41,393 nt of DNA, taken from assembly GCA_021790475.1 (NCBI GenBank), contig JAJYDU010000005.1, positions 1-41,393 on the forward strand, in the 5' to 3' direction. The translations under genes and the position numbers were made by a program. Below, in pieces: positions 17,578 to 25,808 of the stretch. Origin of the DNA: Planctomycetota bacterium (lineage in GTDB: Bacteria > Planctomycetota > Phycisphaerae > WQYP01). The notes under the pieces were generated by a model, which searched no databases, was not told the DNA's origin, and was given only the letters and a program-made list of their open reading frames with translations. Position 1 is the first letter of the stretch. Each line of letters starts with the position of its first letter.

Positions 17578-19536
17578 ATGATCAAAATTCTTCCGACAAT
17601 CGAATCACCGGCGGATCTTAAGCATCTGTCGATGGAACAACTCTGTGCCCTGGCGCAGGAAATCCGCGAAACGATTGTGACGACGGTGAGCGCCAACGGC
17701 GGGCATCTGGCCCCGAATCTCGGAACCGTTGAAATCATTCTGGCTCTTCATCTGGTTTTCAACATGTCGCAGGATCGGCTGCTGTGGGATGTCGGCCACC
17801 AGTGTTATCCGCACAAACTGATCACGGGACGGTATAAACAATTCTCATCGCTGCGCAAGAGCGGCGGCATCTGCGGTTTCCCCGATCCGGCGGAAAGCCC
17901 CTATGATCTCTTCAGCGTGGGACACGCGGGAACAGCCATCAGCACGGCGGTGGGTATGGCCCGCGCCGACGCGCTTCTCCAACATGATACGCGGGTCGTG
18001 GCGCTGGTGGGCGACGCCTCGATCGTCAACGGCGTGGCGTTCGAGGGTCTGAACAACGCCGGAACGCTCCAGCGGCAATTGCTGGTTATTCTCAACGACA
18101 ATTCCATGAGTATCAGCGAGCCACAGGGGGCGTTCGCCAATTACCTGGAACATCTGCGGGTGACCACCACCTACGACGAAGTTAAACGGCGCGTGCAGGA
18201 TCTGCTGGACCGCATACCCTATGGGCAGAAGATTTCGGACATAGGTTTTCAGATCAAGCACGGCATCAAGAACGCCATCGCTCCGGGACACATTTTTGAA
18301 GACCTGGGATTGAAGTATTTCGGGCCGGTGGACGGGCATGATCTGCCCGGCCTCCTGGAGAAACTCAACGAGCTGAAAAATCTTCCCGCCCCCGCGGTCC
18401 TGCACATCAAGACCGTCAAGGGTAAGGGTTATGAATGGGCCTGCGGGGACCCGACCACATTCCACAGTCCCAAGCCGTTCAAAGTGGAGGGCTGCCGCGT
18501 CGTGATCAACCAGGGATCGGGCCGGTCGTGGACGTCGGCGTTCGCCGAAGCGATGATTCAGCTGTGCCGCAAACACTCTAACGTGGTGGGGATCACGGCG
18601 GCCATGCCCGATGGCACGGGGATGATCAAGCTCAAGCCGCTTTTTCCCGAACGATATTTCGACACGGGCATCTGCGAAGGTCACGCCACCGCGATGGCGG
18701 CTGGTATGACCAAGGCCGGATTGCGTCCGGTGGTTGCAATTTACAGCACATTTTTACAGCGGGCGTTTGACCAGATTTTTCAGGAAGTGTGCCTGCAAGG
18801 TCTGCCGGTGATCTTCTGTGTGGACCGGGCCGGTTTGGTCGGCGATGACGGAGCGGTACACCACGGCTTCTGCGACCTGGCGTTTTTGCGAAGTCAGCCG
18901 GGCATGGTCCTTATGGCGCCATCGGACGAACGCGAGCTTCATGCGGCGTTGGAATTCGCCATGACCCTGGATGCTCCGTGTGAAATACGCTATCCGCGGG
19001 ACAATTGCCCGGCGCTGCCGCCGGGACCGGCTGTGGCGTGGTCGATGGACAGAACGGGCGGTGTTTCGCGCCGACTCAAAGAGGGACTGGACGCGACCAT
19101 AGTCGCCTATGGCGCGCTGGCGGCGCAGGCGCTAAGTGCCGCCAATCTTTTGGAGAACGAGGATATCCATGTGGGAGTGGTGGACGCCCGGTTCTGCAAG
19201 CCATTGGACGGCGCCATGCTCGACGATCTTTTCGAGAAAGCGCAGCCGATCATCACCGTGGAAGATCACGCCGTTATCAATGGTTTTGGTACGGCTCTGC
19301 TGGAATATGCCCAACTGCACGGCCATGATGGACGGTTGCTCACGCGCGTCGGTATTCCCGATCGGTTTATCAAACATGCCGGCCGATCGGAACAGCTCAA
19401 GGAAATCGGTCTGGATCCAGCCGGCATCGCCGCGACTCTCCGCGACGCCCTCGCCCGCCGCCAACCGTTGGAAGTGGATGCACCGACGCAACCACGGCGC
19501 GGTGGCCGGCGCCCCATCGCCCGCCTGCGGCATTAA
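17578..19536 (+). CDS. dxs: 1-deoxy-D-xylulose-5-phosphate synthase
   Basis: NGGHLAPNLGTVEIILALHLVF, DVGHQCYPHKLITGR, GDASIVNGVAFEGLNNAG, KTVKGKGYEWA, GICEGHATAMAAGMTKAGLRPVVAIYSTFLQRAFDQIFQEVCLQGLPVIFCVDRAGLVGDDGAVHHG. Confidence 0.93.
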   Translation: MIKILPTIESPADLKHLSMEQLCALAQEIRETIVTTVSANGGHLAPNLGTVEIILALHLVFNMSQDRLLWDVGHQCYPHKLITGRYKQFSSLRKSGGICGFPDPAESPYDLFSVGHAGTAISTAVGMARADALLQHDTRVVALVGDASIVNGVAFEGLNNAGTLQRQLLVILNDNSMSISEPQGAFANYLEHLRVTTTYDEVKRRVQDLLDRIPYGQKISDIGFQIKHGIKNAIAPGHIFEDLGLKYFGPVDGHDLPGLLEKLNELKNLPAPAVLHIKTVKGKGYEWACGDPTTFHSPKPFKVEGCRVVINQGSGRSWTSAFAEAMIQLCRKHSNVVGITAAMPDGTGMIKLKPLFPERYFDTGICEGHATAMAAGMTKAGLRPVVAIYSTFLQRAFDQIFQEVCLQGLPVIFCVDRAGLVGDDGAVHHGFCDLAFLRSQPGMVLMAPSDERELHAALEFAMTLDAPCEIRYPRDNCPALPPGPAVAWSMDRTGGVSRRLKEGLDATIVAYGALAAQALSAANLLENEDIHVGVVDARFCKPLDGAMLDDLFEKAQPIITVEDHAVINGFGTALLEYAQLHGHDGRLLTRVGIPDRFIKHAGRSEQLKEIGLDPAGIAATLRDALARRQPLEVDAPTQPRRGGRRPIARLRH

Positions 19537-20564
19537 CACTCGGAATGCTTTTCACCGCTGATAGCAATGAGTTTTTCCAGCACGCCGGACGCTTTGCCGG
19601 AATCGATTGCTTCCGCGGCGATGGGAATGCCGGCGCGAAGAGAATCCACCCGGCCGCCGGCCCAGAGCGCTGCGGCGCTGTTAAGAAGCGTCATGTCGCG
19701 CGGCGGGCCGGTCCGGCCTGTGAGAACCGATTGAATAAGGACGGCGGATTCCTCGGCGGAATTGACGCGGCATGGCTCCAATGATGATTCTTGCAAGCCG
19801 GCATCCTCCGGCGTGAATTGATAGATACGGGCCGTATGGCCGGAAAACTCGCCGATGCGGGTGGGACCGCTGATGGTAAGTTCACACAGATGACCATCCT
19901 GCGGGTCGGTTCCGCAAACAACCATGGCGCGAACGGTCCCCAGACGCATCAGCACGTGGAGGAATTGTTCCACCAGATTGGTGCGCGGCACGCCGGCGAC
20001 CTGCCGGCGAACGCCGGCCGGGTTGGTCAGTGGTCCCATCAGGTTGAAAATAGTGGCGAATCCAAGCGATTGGCGAATCTGGGCCACCCGGGCCATGGCG
20101 GGATGATGTTGCGGGGCATAACAGAAACATAAGCCGGCCTCGCGCAGGCAACGCTGCTGAAAAGCGGTGTCGGCCTGCACGCCGACACCCAGGGCCTGCA
20201 GCACGTCGGCGCTGCCGCTGCGGCTGGTGATGGCCCGATTGCCGTGTTTGGCCACCGCAACCCCGCAGGCGGCGGCAATGATGGCGGCGGTGGTGGAAAC
20301 ATTGAAAAGCCGGGAACCTGTTCCGCCGGCGCCGCATGTGTCGATGGCGCCTTGCGGCGCTTCCACGGATACAACATGCCGGCGCATCGCGCGGGCGGCG
20401 CCGGTAAGTTCGTCGATGGTCGGTTTGCGGAAAGTCAAAAGGGCCGCGAACGCTCCGATCTGCGCCGGTTCGGCATGGCCCGACATAATCTGTTCGAACG
20501 CGAAGATGGCCTGCTGCTCGGAAAGAGTTTGGCCCGCGACCAGATGGGCGAGAATTTCTTTCAT
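19533..20564 (-). CDS. trpD: Anthranilate phosphoribosyltransferase
   Basis: VDTCGAGGTGSRLFNVSTTAAIIAAACGVAVAKHGNRAITSRSGSADVLQALGV-like motifs; FNLMGPLTNPA. Translation reads IDTCGAGGTG. Confidence 0.94.
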   Translation of the reverse strand: MKEILAHLVAGQTLSEQQAIFAFEQIMSGHAEPAQIGAFAALLTFRKPTIDELTGAARAMRRHVVSVEAPQGAIDTCGAGGTGSRLFNVSTTAAIIAAACGVAVAKHGNRAITSRSGSADVLQALGVGVQADTAFQQRCLREAGLCFCYAPQHHPAMARVAQIRQSLGFATIFNLMGPLTNPAGVRRQVAGVPRTNLVEQFLHVLMRLGTVRAMVVCGTDPQDGHLCELTISGPTRIGEFSGHTARIYQFTPEDAGLQESSLEPCRVNSAEESAVLIQSVLTGRTGPPRDMTLLNSAAALWAGGRVDSLRAGIPIAAEAIDSGKASGVLEKLIAISGEKHSEC

Positions 20565-20683
20565 AAGGAACAACTCCCAGTCTTTCCACGCGCGCCGGAT
20601 AGCACTGCGGGACGTCCTTTCAGGCCGCCATTGCCCTGATCCTTCAGCCGGGCGGGATCAACACATCCCGGAACACTCCTTGT

Positions 20684-21853
20684 TTACCCGCGGACCACAC
20701 TCGCTCCCGCGGAGGCCCTGGCGACAAAAATCGAAGCCTGTTTTCCGGAGCGGCGGGGATATTCCGTTTTCTGCGCAGCGATCAGAGAATCAACCGCCCG
20801 CCGGGACACCATGATAATGATACAGCCGCCGAAACCGCCGCCGGTCAGGCGAGCGCCATAAACGCCGTCTACGGAACAGGCGATTTCCACCAGGGCGTCA
20901 AGTTCCGGGCAACTTACTCCGTAATCGTCGCGCAGACTTTGATGCGACCGGCACAATAGTCGGCCGCAAGTCAGCCAGTCCCGGCGGGACATACTCTCGG
21001 CGAACTCCAGCGTTCGCTGATTTTCGCTGATTACGTGCCTGGCCCGGCGAAAGACGGTTGGATCCATGTCCAGCCGCGTCTGTTCCAGCATGTCCGGTGT
21101 TACATCGCGCAGGGCCTTCACCGCCGGAAATTTCTTCCGCAGATGCGCCGCCGCAGCCTGGCACTGGTTCCGCCGTGTTTGATACTCCCCCCCCGTCAAT
21201 TCATGCTTGACGTTGCTGTTGGCGATCACGAGGCACAATTCCGGATCATTCAGCGGCGTATAGCGGTGCGTTAAATCGCGACAATCCAGGAGCATGGCCT
21301 GGTCCGCTCGGGCCAATACACATATAAATTGATCCATAATCCCGCAGGGCAAACCGGCGTACCGCTGTTCCGCCCACTGGCAGGCCAGCGCCATCTCAAC
21401 GGGATCCATCCGGCGGGCATTGGCGCGCAGCAGCGCCAGCGCGCCGGCCACCTCAAACGACGCACTGGAAGAGAGTCCCCCGCCCAGAGGCACATCGGTG
21501 GCCGCCAGCGCGTCGATGCCGCGCTCAATCAGGCCCCTGGTGCGAAGCGCCTCGGCCACGCCGCGGACGTACAGCGACCACGCCGGAGGATCCTTGCGAA
21601 CGGGGCGATCGAAACTGAATTCTACCATCTCGTTGCGGGAGGCGCTGTACAGGCGAATAGTCCGATCTTCGCGCCGGCGGCAGAGAATGACGGTGGCGCG
21701 GTCAATCGCCATGGGCAATACGAAACCGTCGTTGTAATCGGTGTGTTCTCCGATGAGATTCACGCGGCCCGGGGCGCGGACTTCGATGAGCTTGTCGGAG
21801 AAGGAATCGCCGAAACGTCGAAGGAATTCGTCATAAAGTTCATACATATCCAT
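20684..21853 (-). CDS. galK: Galactokinase
   Basis: VRAPGRVNLIGEHTDYNDGFVLPMAIDRATV, VPLGGGLSSSASFEVAGALALL, GLPCGIMDQFICVLA, GARLTGGGFGGCIIIMV. Confidence 0.95.
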   Translation of the reverse strand: MDMYELYDEFLRRFGDSFSDKLIEVRAPGRVNLIGEHTDYNDGFVLPMAIDRATVILCRRREDRTIRLYSASRNEMVEFSFDRPVRKDPPAWSLYVRGVAEALRTRGLIERGIDALAATDVPLGGGLSSSASFEVAGALALLRANARRMDPVEMALACQWAEQRYAGLPCGIMDQFICVLARADQAMLLDCRDLTHRYTPLNDPELCLVIANSNVKHELTGGEYQTRRNQCQAAAAHLRKKFPAVKALRDVTPDMLEQTRLDMDPTVFRRARHVISENQRTLEFAESMSRRDWLTCGRLLCRSHQSLRDDYGVSCPELDALVEIACSVDGVYGARLTGGGFGGCIIIMVSRRAVDSLIAAQKTEYPRRSGKQASIFVARASAGASVVRG

Positions 21854-22116
21854 ATACTATCACGTAATCGGAACAATCGAACCCCAGAGAAAAACGGTTG
21901 TTTATGTTAGGGGCCGGCATGGCCGGAAGCAACGGCCGGTGGCGGGGCTTCCCGCTGCGAATCGTTGCCGGGACGGACAAGCCCTGTTAGGCTTTCCCTG
22001 AAAATGTATCGCGGCCGCGTGGCCTGGCGGTTTGCCCGGTAGTATATCCCCGATGAAAGTATCGTAGATCATCAGGCCGCAGCGGGGTTAAGCCGGACCC
22101 GCCACTGGAGGTTTTT

Positions 22117-22473
22117 GTGAATCAGCCGCTCCCTGTACCGCACGGGACGATTTCGCCCCGGACTCTTCTATACCAACCGGGAACGCATGTTCGAGTGACC
22201 CAGCAGATCGCGCAGCGGGCGCACGTATACGCGATTACGCTCACGGGCCGGATTCTCCGGCAGGAGCGGCAGGAAAGCGGAAGCTGGTTTGCCCGCAATA
22301 AGGCTGACCGGTTATGGCTGGACCGGTTGATCGTTGAAAAAGACGATGGAGAGAAAATCGTGCTGAATCTGGACGAATTTACGCACGTGGATGTTCTCAA
22401 CGGCCCGCCGCCGATGGAAGGCGTTCCCCCCCTGGTCACGGCCGATCAGGATCGCGCCGGATCGTTGACGTAA
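22117..22473 (+). CDS. Small hypothetical protein (118 aa)
   Basis: ORF preceded by GGAGG (CTGGAGGTTTTTGTG); GSWFARNKADRLWLDRLIVEKDDGEKIVLNLDEFTHVDVL reads as a coherent small soluble protein. Confidence 0.6.
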   Translation: MNQPLPVPHGTISPRTLLYQPGTHVRVTQQIAQRAHVYAITLTGRILRQERQESGSWFARNKADRLWLDRLIVEKDDGEKIVLNLDEFTHVDVLNGPPPMEGVPPLVTADQDRAGSLT

Positions 22474-22517
22474 ACGGGAAGAACCAATCTTGACAGCGCG
22501 AACCTGGCTGGATTAAA

Positions 22518-22946
22518 ATGCGTAGTGTTGTTATGGTGCGCCATCTTATTGCAATCTTTTTCATCGTGATGTCCGGGGCGGTTTTGGCGGGGTATTTGCC
22601 GCCGGCCGCCGCATCATCGGGGCGACACTTACACTCTTTCCATCTCGCCCGCTTTTCTCCGCAGGCCGCCCGGCCGGTGTTCCCCGTGAATTCGAACAGT
22701 CCCTCTCTCATGGATCAGCATGGTTGCTGCCTTTCCTGCGGTCAGCGATCCGGCACGTTCGACACATTCGAGGTGTGTTCGCCACGAAGTCTTCGTGATC
22801 ACAAGCCCCATGGGCTTACGGTGTCGGCCAATCCGGCTTACACTCATCTCGAAGCGACGATTTATCGCTGGTTTCTCAGAATCCCTCTCCATCCTCCCTG
22901 GATGGCATCCTCTCTGCTTGCGTTGCATTGCGCCCTGACGATCTGA
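22518..22946 (+). CDS. Small predicted secreted protein with CCLSCG motif, upstream of the efflux operon
   Basis: N-terminal signal peptide-like VRHLIAIFFIVMSGAVLAGYLPPAAAS; cysteine cluster GCCLSCG. The 3' end runs into an imperfect ~50-bp duplication, so the true C-terminus is uncertain. Confidence 0.4.
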   Translation: MRSVVMVRHLIAIFFIVMSGAVLAGYLPPAAASSGRHLHSFHLARFSPQAARPVFPVNSNSPSLMDQHGCCLSCGQRSGTFDTFEVCSPRSLRDHKPHGLTVSANPAYTHLEATIYRWFLRIPLHPPWMASSLLALHCALTI

Positions 22947-23154
22947 TCCTTTCCGCTTCTTCTTGCGTTGTGTTGCGTTGCGCCCTGGCGATTCCGATCG
23001 TTTGCGGCGCGAGCCAGGCGCGTCCGCAGAATACCGCAAAAACCAAACAGATACATTTTATTGCCAGGGTGATTCCGATCCCGACGATGGCCAACCAAAG
23101 GGCGGCGGCGGGGCGACTCAAACACCTAAAGCCATACAGGATAGACCATTGCAA

Positions 23155-24729
23155 ATGAATAAGATAGAGACAACGTCTCCGGCCCGGCGACTCGGGTGTG
23201 GCCATATTTTATGGCAGTCTGGCTGGCCGCAGAAAGTAGACGCGGCGTCCCGCCGCGTAAAAAGCGGTTGGAAGCCGCTTCCACCATGGTTTGCCACAAA
23301 ATATGGCCACCCCCAACGACTCCGCTGGGCGGTGGTTTTAACGCTGCTGCTACCGGTGGGGTGCCAGTCCTACCACGGCAAGCCGCTAACGCCGGAAGCG
23401 GTGACGCAGACGCTAAAAACCCCTTCGTGGCGTGAACTTCGCGTCGCGGTGAAAAAAACAAGTTCCGAACAATTTCCGAAAACCATGCTTTCTCCGTCAC
23501 AGGCAATCACACCGGAAAGAGCCGCGGTGTTGGCACTGATTCTGAATCCTTCGCTGCGGGCCATCCGCGCGGCGCACGGTGAAGCCTCCGCCCAACTTCT
23601 TCAGGCGGGCATTTTAACGAACCCCGTACTCACCAGCAGTTTGGGTTATGTAACCGGGGGCTTCCGCACGGGCACGTTTAATCCTTACGGAATTGGCGTT
23701 GCTTGGAGCATCCGGCAACTAATTGACCGCCAGGCGCGGATAAGTTCCGCACGCTACGGGCTTAAGGAGGTTGATCTGGAAGTCGCATGGCGGGAATGGC
23801 AGACTGCGGAAGCCGCCCGGCTCGCGGTCTACGCCATGGCTAAGGCAAAGGAGCAACTCAAGGAGGCGCTGGCGGCCCGGCAGCAGCTTGATAAGACCTA
23901 TAAAATTGCGCAGCACGCCAATAGGCTGGGGCTGATCACCCTGTACAATTTGGGTATAGCGCTTACCGCCAGCCAGCGGGCGAAGGCCCTGGTTCTCACT
24001 TTCCGTCAACACTTTGAGCGTAGTCAATTGGAACTGGCGCGCGCCATGGGACTGGGACCGCAGACGGTATTTACCCTTAGCCCCAAAGTACGGCTGCCGA
24101 CGGCGGTTCATCTGCCGGACGTGGTAAAGCTGGAACACAAGGTGGCAAATCGGCGTCTGGATTTGCTGGCGCTGCACATGGGTTATCAGAGCCAACAGGA
24201 GCAGCTGCGCGCCGCCGTGCTGCGGCAGTTTCCCAGTGTCAGCATCGGTTTTACGCAGAACAGCGACCCCAACAACGTACACTACACGAGCTTCGGCGTG
24301 AGCATCGATTTGCCGATATTTGACCGCAACCAGGGCCAGATCGCCTTGGCTAAGGCGACACGCCGAGCGCTTTACGACGATTACATAGCGCGGGTGTTTG
24401 CCGCACGCTCAGACATCGCCACGGCGGCGATGAACATCCGGTCGCTTCAGCGGCGGATACGCCAGGCGCAATTCGCGGTCGGCAAGTACAGGGAGTTGGT
24501 GAATCGGGATCTACAAGGCTTACGCATCCGGAGCGTCAACATCCAGGCCTACGCCGCCGCCATGGAGCAATTGGAACGGGAGCGGATTGGGCTGGTGCAA
24601 TTGCAATATCGGCTCGCGCGGAATCTCATCGCCCTGGAGCTTTCGTCGGGCGACGCCTTTTTTGCGCAACATGGTAAGCCAAATAAGCCAACAACCACGG
24701 CTTCGAACAACAGTGGAGACGCACAATGA
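23155..24729 (+). CDS. TolC/CusC-family outer membrane efflux protein, predicted lipoprotein
   Basis: LTLLLPVGCQSYHG lipobox; LILNPSLRAIRAAHGEASAQLLQAGILTNPVL and SIDLPIFDRNQGQIALAKA are typical of the outer-membrane factor family. ATGA overlap with the downstream MFP gene. Confidence 0.85.
   Translation: MNKIETTSPARRLGCGHILWQSGWPQKVDAASRRVKSGWKPLPPWFATKYGHPQRLRWAVVLTLLLPVGCQSYHGKPLTPEAVTQTLKTPSWRELRVAVKKTSSEQFPKTMLSPSQAITPERAAVLALILNPSLRAIRAAHGEASAQLLQAGILTNPVLTSSLGYVTGGFRTGTFNPYGIGVAWSIRQLIDRQARISSARYGLKEVDLEVAWREWQTAEAARLAVYAMAKAKEQLKEALAARQQLDKTYKIAQHANRLGLITLYNLGIALTASQRAKALVLTFRQHFERSQLELARAMGLGPQTVFTLSPKVRLPTAVHLPDVVKLEHKVANRRLDLLALHMGYQSQQEQLRAAVLRQFPSVSIGFTQNSDPNNVHYTSFGVSIDLPIFDRNQGQIALAKATRRALYDDYIARVFAARSDIATAAMNIRSLQRRIRQAQFAVGKYRELVNRDLQGLRIRSVNIQAYAAAMEQLERERIGLVQLQYRLARNLIALELSSGDAFFAQHGKPNKPTTTASNNSGDAQ
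23194..23314. repeat. ~120-bp nested inverted-repeat element (MITE/REP-like) inside the 5' region of the TolC-family gene
   Basis: GTGGCCATATTTTATGGCA (23198-23216) versus TGCCACAAAATATGGCCAC (23292-23310): 19-bp inverted repeat with one mismatch. Inner hairpins ACGCGGCG-TCC-CGCCGCGT (23240-23258) and AAGCGG-N7-CCGCTT (23262-23280). Confidence 0.7.
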
Positions 24730-25808
24730 AACGTTTTATTTCTTTTATGATGATTGTTTTGGTACTGGTGGTGGGAATCGCCATCGGATTTGCGCTGGCG
24801 AAATGGGGGACCCCGTCAAGCGGGGGTAACGCCGGGGGCGTTGCGAGCGGCGTTACGACCGTTCTAACCACCCCTATTCGCCAAGGCAAAATTGCGCAGT
24901 CGATCACAGTTTATGGCGCGGTCGTGGCGAACCCCGTGTTGGAGAAGAGCCTTTCAGTGGCCTTTGAATCGCGCGTGGTAAGAGTATTCGTTGTCAAGGG
25001 TCAGAGAGTCTTGGCCAACCAACCCCTCCTGCGGATTCAGGCCAGCCCGGCGGAACGCCTTAAGCTGGCCGAGGCGAAAAACCATCTGAAAATCGCGACC
25101 ATGCAACTGCGGTTGGCGAAAGCGGAACTCAAGCTCCGGTTGACCACACAGGCCGACCTTATCGCGGCCCGGGACGCCCTGATCACGGCTTCACTGCGGC
25201 TGGCCGCCATGCAGCGCCTGGGGATTGGAACTCTGGTGACGTTGCGGGCGCCGGAGGAAGCGGTGGTGGTGGATACACCCGTGGTTCCGGGCAAGCTCGA
25301 ACCCCTCGGCACGGTGCTGATCAATTTATTGCCGGTAAACAAAATCCGGGTGGAATTATGGGTGCCGCCCACGAACGTGCGGCAACTGCGGCCGGGGCAA
25401 AATGTGGATATTGCGGTCGCCATACAAGGCGCTGAAATCCAGCAGCGGGGAACCGTCAGCATGATTACCGGCCAGGTCAATCCCGTCAGCGGATTGGTGA
25501 GCGTATATGTGACGCCGAATAAACCGGGCGGCCTGGTGATCGGCCAATACGCTTCGGGCAAACTTCACATCGCATCAAGCACCGGACTGATTGTTCCGCA
25601 TTCAGCGGTTCTGCCAATCGGCGGCCAGGAAGACATGTATACCGTCAAGGACTCCCGCGCCGTTCTGCATCATGTGAAAATAGGACTGTCCAACCACCGG
25701 GAAGTTGAAGTTTCCGCGCCGGGCCTTCACGTCGGCGAACCGGTTGTGGTCGTGGGGAACGCGGAATTGGCCGACGGCATGCCTGTAAAGCAAGGGAACC
25801 AACCATGA
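24726..25808 (+). CDS. RND efflux periplasmic adaptor (membrane fusion protein)
   Basis: N-terminal TM anchor; VTLRAPEEAVVVDTPVVPGKLEPLGTVLINLLPVNKIRVELWVPPTNVRQLRPGQNVDIAV, HlyD/AcrA-type barrel-sandwich and beta-barrel pattern; between TolC and RND genes with ATGA overlaps. Confidence 0.9.
   Translation: MKRFISFMMIVLVLVVGIAIGFALAKWGTPSSGGNAGGVASGVTTVLTTPIRQGKIAQSITVYGAVVANPVLEKSLSVAFESRVVRVFVVKGQRVLANQPLLRIQASPAERLKLAEAKNHLKIATMQLRLAKAELKLRLTTQADLIAARDALITASLRLAAMQRLGIGTLVTLRAPEEAVVVDTPVVPGKLEPLGTVLINLLPVNKIRVELWVPPTNVRQLRPGQNVDIAVAIQGAEIQQRGTVSMITGQVNPVSGLVSVYVTPNKPGGLVIGQYASGKLHIASSTGLIVPHSAVLPIGGQEDMYTVKDSRAVLHHVKIGLSNHREVEVSAPGLHVGEPVVVVGNAELADGMPVKQGNQP

Noticed and set aside
22876-23205. 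109-aa minus-strand ORF with a hydrophobic stretch (LWLAIVGIGITLAIKCICLVFAVF)
   Set aside because: Overlaps the duplicated segment and the + strand spacer; no RBS or family resemblance. Kept as low-probability only.
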